Source: Thermopetrobacter sp964430935 | GTDB lineage: Bacteria; Pseudomonadota; Alphaproteobacteria; Rhizobiales; Aestuariivirgaceae | DNA length: 17,366 nucleotides | Assembly: GCA_964430935.1 (NCBI GenBank) | Contig: CAYSHK010000063.1 | Coordinates: 1 to 17,366 of the forward strand | Reading direction: 5' to 3' | Shown here: positions 13,996-17,366 of the stretch, piece by piece | How positions within the stretch are numbered: position 1 is the first letter of the stretch | How the letters are laid out: every line of letters starts with the position of its first letter | Notes under the pieces: generated by a model | Database searches by the model: none | The model's input: only the letters and a program-made list of their open reading frames with translations | Told to the model about the DNA's origin: nothing | Translations under genes and position numbers: made by a program

Positions 13996-14349
13996 ATGAC
14001 GGGCGGAACATCCGGGCCGATCACCTTCGACGACTTTCTGAAGGTGGACATCCGCGCCGGCACGGTGGTGGACGCGAAACCCTTTCCGGAGGCCCGCAAA
14101 CCCGCCATCCGGCTGTGGATCGATTTCGGTCCGGAGATCGGGGTGAGGAAATCCTCCGCCCGGATCACCGACCACCATTCCCCCGAGGACCTCGTGGGAC
14201 GGCGCGTCATGGCCGTGGTCAATCTCCCGCCCCGCCAGATCGGCCCCTTCATGTCGGAAGTGCTGGTGCTGGGGTTCCCGGACACCGCCGGCGCCATCGT
14301 TCTGCCCTCCATCGACGGCGACGTGCCGGATGGCGCACGTCTTTGCTGA
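13996..14349 (+). CDS. csaA: tRNA-binding protein CsaA
   Basis: 117 residues, a single OB-fold domain as in CsaA and the C-terminal EMAP-II/MetRS-beta domain. Visible: DDFLKVDIRAGTV (12-24), ARKPAIRLWIDFG (33-45), SSARITDHHSPEDLVGRRV and PRQIGPFMSEVLVLGF (79-94), all family hallmarks. CsaA of Bacillus subtilis has export chaperone-like activity and binds tRNA; which role applies here is unclear. Start is one base after the tetR stop; GGAGGAAGG about 12 bases upstream supplies a somewhat distant ribosome-binding site. No signal peptide; cytoplasmic. No evident terminator follows before the next promoter at 14380. Confidence 0.92.
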   Translation: MTGGTSGPITFDDFLKVDIRAGTVVDAKPFPEARKPAIRLWIDFGPEIGVRKSSARITDHHSPEDLVGRRVMAVVNLPPRQIGPFMSEVLVLGFPDTAGAIVLPSIDGDVPDGARLC

Positions 14350-14379
14350 GTCCATGGCGCAATGCAATCATCGCGGGAA

Positions 14380-14409
14380 TTGACACCGCCGGCGGCGAAC
14401 GCCTACCCT
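14380..14409 (+). promoter_or_regulatory. Probable promoter for the small membrane protein
   Basis: A full-consensus TTGACA (14380-14385), an 18-base spacer and TACCCT (14404-14409, three of six). Predicted start near 14416, 30 bases before the ATG at 14446. It follows the csaA stop by 30 bases. Confidence 0.45.
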
Positions 14410-14445
14410 TGCGCCGGTCGAGATCAGGAGAGGGGGAACGGGCCG

Positions 14446-14799
14446 ATGGCCGAATACGACGAGGACTTGATCCGGAAATTCGCCGACAGGCTCTACGCCA
14501 GGGCGGGACGGACGGTCTTTCTCCATGTCCTTTCCGGCATCCTGATCGGGCTGGCGGCGGGCTGGATCCTGGGCGTCAGCGAGCCCGTGGCCATGATGCT
14601 GTGGGGCACGGGCTACGATCCGCAGACCCTGACCATGGCGGGCGGCGCCATCGCGTTCGGGCTGGCCGGACTGGCCCTGGGAATGCGGCGTTCCTTCCTC
14701 ATGAAGCTGCAGGCGCAGCTCGCGCTCTGCCAGATGCAGATCGAGCGCAACACGCGCGGCACGCCCCGGCAGGGGGACACCGGCGGAGGGACGGACTGA
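14446..14799 (+). CDS. Small two-helix membrane protein of unknown function
   Basis: 117 residues; start at 14446 preceded by AGGAGAGGGGG at 14427-14436, about 9 bases upstream. An acidic N-terminus (MAEYDEDLIRKFADRLYARA) is followed by a hydrophobic helix about 24-44 and a second about 62-80 with small-residue packing (GGAIAFGLAGLALG). After that comes a short helical, Gln-rich cytoplasmic-looking segment (83-103) and a Gly/Thr tail. Positive residues after helix 2 and the acidic N-terminus would place both ends in the cytoplasm. I recognise no family. It converges on the acetyltransferase gene with only three bases between the stops and no terminator between them. Confidence 0.72.
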   Translation: MAEYDEDLIRKFADRLYARAGRTVFLHVLSGILIGLAAGWILGVSEPVAMMLWGTGYDPQTLTMAGGAIAFGLAGLALGMRRSFLMKLQAQLALCQMQIERNTRGTPRQGDTGGGTD

Positions 14800-14802
14800 A
14801 AT

Positions 14803-15315
14803 TCAGCCCTTCCAGCGGTGTTCCGGCAGCAGAAGCCCCCGCGCCCCCTCGAAGGCTCCGGGCTCCAGTTCCAGATACAGCAGCCTGTCCGGATCGTAGG
14901 GCCCCGGCATGAGGATCCGCCCGGCGGGCACCCTCCGGAAACCGAACCGCCCGTAATACGGGGCGTCGCCGACCAGAAAGATCAGGCGGTGCCCCTTCTT
15001 CCGGGCCGCCTCGACCCCCTCCGAGAGCAGGCGTCCGCCCAGACCGTTGCCCTGGAAATCGGGATGCACGGCGAGAGGACCGAGCAGAAGGGCCCTGCGC
15101 CCGTCTCCGCCGACACGCAGAGGCCAGAAGGAGATCACGCCGGCCAGCCGGCCCGTTTCCGCCTCCCGCGCGGTGAAGGACAGACCGTCCGCGATCCGCG
15201 CCCCTTCGCGCAGACGGTAGGAGGCCTTCAGACGCCTTTCCGGCCCGAAGGCGGTATCCAGGAGGCTGTCGGCCTCGCCCCCCGGCACGGCCCGTTCGAT
15301 GATGAAATCTGTCAT
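14803..15315 (-). CDS. GNAT-family N-acetyltransferase (YhbS-like)
   Basis: 170 residues; start at 15315 (MTDFIIERAVPGG). The GNAT acetyl-CoA motif A is GPLAVHPDFQGNGLGGRLL (79-97), with the Q-G-N-G-L-G pyrophosphate loop at 88-93. The following VGDAPYYGRFGFRR (115-128) and a later LLYLELEPGAF are typical of the YhbS subgroup. It transfers an acetyl group from acetyl-CoA to an amine; the substrate cannot be told from sequence. The frame is open upstream to 15552, but the N-terminus matches the family at 15315; the ribosome-binding site there is weak. It follows miaA by 205 bases with a leader-like ORF between. Confidence 0.85.
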   Translation of the reverse strand: MTDFIIERAVPGGEADSLLDTAFGPERRLKASYRLREGARIADGLSFTAREAETGRLAGVISFWPLRVGGDGRRALLLGPLAVHPDFQGNGLGGRLLSEGVEAARKKGHRLIFLVGDAPYYGRFGFRRVPAGRILMPGPYDPDRLLYLELEPGAFEGARGLLLPEHRWKG

Positions 15316-15395
15316 GGATCCGATGGCGGAAATCCCGCTCCCTAGCAGACTGGACGAACATTCCGCAGGGAGAGGAGACGGGTGGGAAACGGCTC

Positions 15396-15482
15396 TCAGC
15401 CCCCGCGGACGACGGGCATGCGCGCAGCGCGCACGCGGATGGTGCGCAGTCGTCGTCGCAGTGCGGGAAGGCCCTTCGCCAT
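15396..15482 (-). CDS. Possible 28-residue Arg-rich leader peptide
   Basis: On the minus strand, ATG at 15482 opens 28 codons ending MPVVRGG and TGA at 15396. Eight residues are arginine. It occupies the 205-base gap between miaA and the acetyltransferase, 38 bases after the miaA stop, with GGAG about 10 bases before the ATG. A perfect 6-7 bp inverted repeat TGCGCGC/GCGCGCA (15419-15433) lies within it, and the same segment could form alternative hairpins. This looks like the layout of a transcription-attenuation leader, but no amino-acid biosynthetic operon follows. High-GC sequence opens short frames by chance, so this is tentative. Confidence 0.25.
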   Translation of the reverse strand: MAKGLPALRRRLRTIRVRAARMPVVRGG

Positions 15483-15520
15483 CGGGAAAAAGCTCCGTGA
15501 ACGTATCCGTGCCGGCGCGT

Positions 15521-16426
15521 TTAGCACCATTCCCGTTCCCTGGCAAGCGCAAGCCCCGATTCGGCCGCGCTCCGCGCGTCCTCCACCCACGTCCACCCGC
15601 GCATGAACTTGCGGGCCCATGTCATCTGACGTTTGGCGTACTGGCGCGTCTCCGTGACCGCCCCCTGGGCCGCCTCCTCCATGGTGATGTCGCCCCGCAG
15701 GGCCGCCGCGATGTTGCGCACGCCATGGGCCTTCATCACCGGCAGGGACGGATCCAGCCGCCGCGCCAGCAGCCGCTCCACCTCCTCCACGGCGCCCCGC
15801 TCCAGCATCCCATCGAAACGCCGTTCGATGCGCCGCACCAGCGCCTCCCTCTCCGGAGCGATGAAAAGCCTCAGCACGTCCGTCCCCGGCGGCAGTCCGG
15901 GCCTGCCGTCGGAGCCATGGAACTCCTCCAGCCGCCGGCCGGTGGCAAGGCGCACCGCCACCGCGCGCACCAGCCGCTGCCGGTCCAGACCGGCATCCAG
16001 CCCCAGCGCCCGCGCCCGCGCGCGGAGATCCCCGATGTCCAGGGCCGCGATCTCGCGGCGCAAATCCTCCGGCACATCCGGAACCTCGGCGATCCCCTCC
16101 TCCAGCACGCGGAAATAGAGCCCCGTGCCGCCCGTGAAGATGGGAATGCGCCCCTCCGCCACGATCCGCCGCGCCTCGGCTCCGGCCTCCTCCAGCCAGC
16201 GCCCCGCGGAATGGCGGACGGCGCCATCCACATGGCCGTAGAGCGCATGCGGCACGCGCGCCTCCTCCTCCGGATCGGGACGGGCCGTGAGGATCCGCAG
16301 ATCCCGGTACACCTGCATGGAATCGGCATTGACCACCACGCCCCCCAGCCGTTCGGCGAGGAAAAGCGCGGCCGCCGACTTGCCCGAGGCCGTCGGCCCT
16401 GCGATAAGGATGGCGCGTCCGTTCAT
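15521..16426 (-). CDS. miaA: tRNA dimethylallyltransferase
   Basis: 301 residues. Adds a dimethylallyl group to N6 of A37 in tRNAs that read UNN codons, the first step to ms2i6A. Visible: the P-loop GPTASGKS (10-17), NADSMQVYRDLRI (33-45), FTGGTGLYFR, and the C-terminal QYAKRQMTWARKF typical of the family. Start taken at 16426 (MNGRAILIAGPTASGKS); a GTG 15 bases upstream (16441) keeps the frame open but adds no conserved sequence. It is divergent from serB with only 23 bases between the two starts. Gene is complete and ends in TAA at 15521. Confidence 0.95.
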   Translation of the reverse strand: MNGRAILIAGPTASGKSAAALFLAERLGGVVVNADSMQVYRDLRILTARPDPEEEARVPHALYGHVDGAVRHSAGRWLEEAGAEARRIVAEGRIPIFTGGTGLYFRVLEEGIAEVPDVPEDLRREIAALDIGDLRARARALGLDAGLDRQRLVRAVAVRLATGRRLEEFHGSDGRPGLPPGTDVLRLFIAPEREALVRRIERRFDGMLERGAVEEVERLLARRLDPSLPVMKAHGVRNIAAALRGDITMEEAAQGAVTETRQYAKRQMTWARKFMRGWTWVEDARSAAESGLALAREREWC

Positions 16427-16449
16427 TCCGCAGGTATCCACCGTTCTCC

Positions 16450-17366
16450 ATGCAGTCCACAGACCACGTTATCGTGCTCATTCACGCGCCCGGCAAGGGG
16501 CAAATCGACGAGGACGTCCTCGCCGAGTCCATCGCCGCGGTCGCGCCCTTCGGTCCAGAGCTGCGCTGGCTGGACGAAGAGGGGCGCGAAGCCTGCGAGA
16601 TCGCCTTCACGCCACCGCCGGAAAGCCACTTCAATCCTCGCTCGCTGGAGGACCGGATCCGCGGACGCCTCATGGGGCTGCCCGTGGACGTGGCGGTGCT
16701 GCCGCTCGGCGGCCGCCGCAAGAAACTTCTGATCGCCGACATGGATTCCACCATCATCGGACAGGAATGCATCGACGAGCTGGCGGCGGAAGCCGGCATC
16801 GGCGAGGAGGTCGCCGACATCACCGCCCGCGCCATGCGGGGGGAGCTGGGCTTCCGCGACGCCCTTCTGGAGCGCGTGGCCCTGCTGAAGGGCATCCCCG
16901 AGGAGGCCGTGGACCGGGTGATCGTCTGCCGCATCACCATCTCGCCCGGCGCCGGAACGCTGGTGCGCACCATGAAGGCCAACGGCGCCCGCGCGGCACT
17001 CGTTTCGGGCGGCTTCGAACCGTTTGCGGAGTATGTGGCCGGCGTCGTGGGTTTCGACAGCTACCAGGCCAACCGCCTGCTCCGGGAGAACGGGATCTTC
17101 ACGGGCGAAGTCGCCGAACCCGTTCTGGGGAAGGACGCGAAGGTGGAGGCGCTCGAGAGACTGGTGGAGGAACTCGGGATCACCGAGGCGGACGTCCTCG
17201 CCGTCGGCGACGGCGCCAACGACGCCGGAATGGTCGAGAGAGCCGGCATCGGCGTCGCCCTGCACGCCAAGCCGGTTCTGCGGAAGGTGGCGGACGTGCG
17301 CATCGACCACGGCGACCTCACCGCCCTGCTCTACATCCAGGGATACCGCAAGGACGAATTCGTCAC
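16450..17366 (+). CDS. serB: Phosphoserine phosphatase (3' end cut by window)
   Basis: 305 codons are visible and the frame is still open at the window edge; since SerB is usually about 290-320 residues, only a short tail is probably missing. It hydrolyses phosphoserine to serine, the last step of serine synthesis. HAD motifs: DMDST at 97-101 (nucleophile Asp97 and acid Asp99), SGGF in motif II, a conserved Lys in VLGKDAK, and GDGANDAGM (motif III, around 253-261). The N-terminal ~90 residues form the ACT-like region seen in SerB of this type (HVIVLIHAPGKG). ATG at 16450 lacks a recognisable ribosome-binding site, so translation may be leaderless or depend on upstream RNA inside miaA. Confidence 0.93.
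   Translation, partial: MQSTDHVIVLIHAPGKGQIDEDVLAESIAAVAPFGPELRWLDEEGREACEIAFTPPPESHFNPRSLEDRIRGRLMGLPVDVAVLPLGGRRKKLLIADMDSTIIGQECIDELAAEAGIGEEVADITARAMRGELGFRDALLERVALLKGIPEEAVDRVIVCRITISPGAGTLVRTMKANGARAALVSGGFEPFAEYVAGVVGFDSYQANRLLRENGIFTGEVAEPVLGKDAKVEALERLVEELGITEADVLAVGDGANDAGMVERAGIGVALHAKPVLRKVADVRIDHGDLTALLYIQGYRKDEFV

Noticed and set aside
12228..14312. 694-codon minus-strand frame opposite proC, tetR and csaA
   Set aside because: Low-complexity Gly/Arg-rich translation with no motif, opposite three well-supported genes.
16423..17310. 295-codon minus-strand frame opposite serB
   Set aside because: The plus strand encodes all HAD motifs of SerB; the opposite frame shows no family features.

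Overview
The window is a high-GC chromosomal segment of a Gram-negative bacterium, most likely an alphaproteobacterium and perhaps Rhodospirillales-like. The basis is the gene content and order: ubiK divergent from lgt, followed by a MidA-type methyltransferase and pgeF; a TusE/DsrC-family gene, ybjN, proC and csaA; and miaA divergent from serB. Translated products are rich in Ala, Arg and Gly. This taxonomic call is inference from protein families and synteny. I saw no rRNA, tRNA, CRISPR array, transposase or phage gene.

Layout. (1) 1-3950 is the accessory-looking part. It holds the 3' end of a gene made of cysteine-containing 18-residue repeats (2-391), a strong terminator, and a 1093-residue secreted protein (608-3889). 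That protein has a propeller-like domain, a Trp/Pro linker, two DUF11-like domains, four Cys/Trp repeats, two copies of the same CPRG motif, and a tail of a poly-Ala hydrophobic stretch, a basic cluster and Cys/His/Gly. (2) 3974-6336 on the minus strand is prs-fetA-fetB: PRPP synthase followed by a FetAB-type ABC exporter. (3) 6517-10447 on the minus strand is lgt-midA-pgeF-lipoprotein, tightly packed. (4) 10555-14799 on the plus strand holds ubiK, tusE, ybjN-proC, tetR-csaA and a small two-helix membrane protein. (5) 14803-16426 on the minus strand holds miaA, a short Arg-rich leader-like ORF and a GNAT acetyltransferase. (6) 16450 to the end is serB, cut only by the window edge.

Most of the window is housekeeping: lipoprotein maturation (Lgt), ubiquinone biogenesis (UbiK), respiratory complex assembly (MidA), tRNA modification (MiaA, TusE), proline and serine synthesis (ProC, SerB) and PRPP supply (Prs). 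The best candidate for undescribed biology is the pair of adjacent repeat proteins at the left end. They share a CPRG-x(5)-GRC motif, and the larger one ends in what looks like a tripartite C-terminal sorting or anchoring signal. The lipoprotein at 6517-7701, which looks like an internal duplication, is the other protein of unknown function worth attention.
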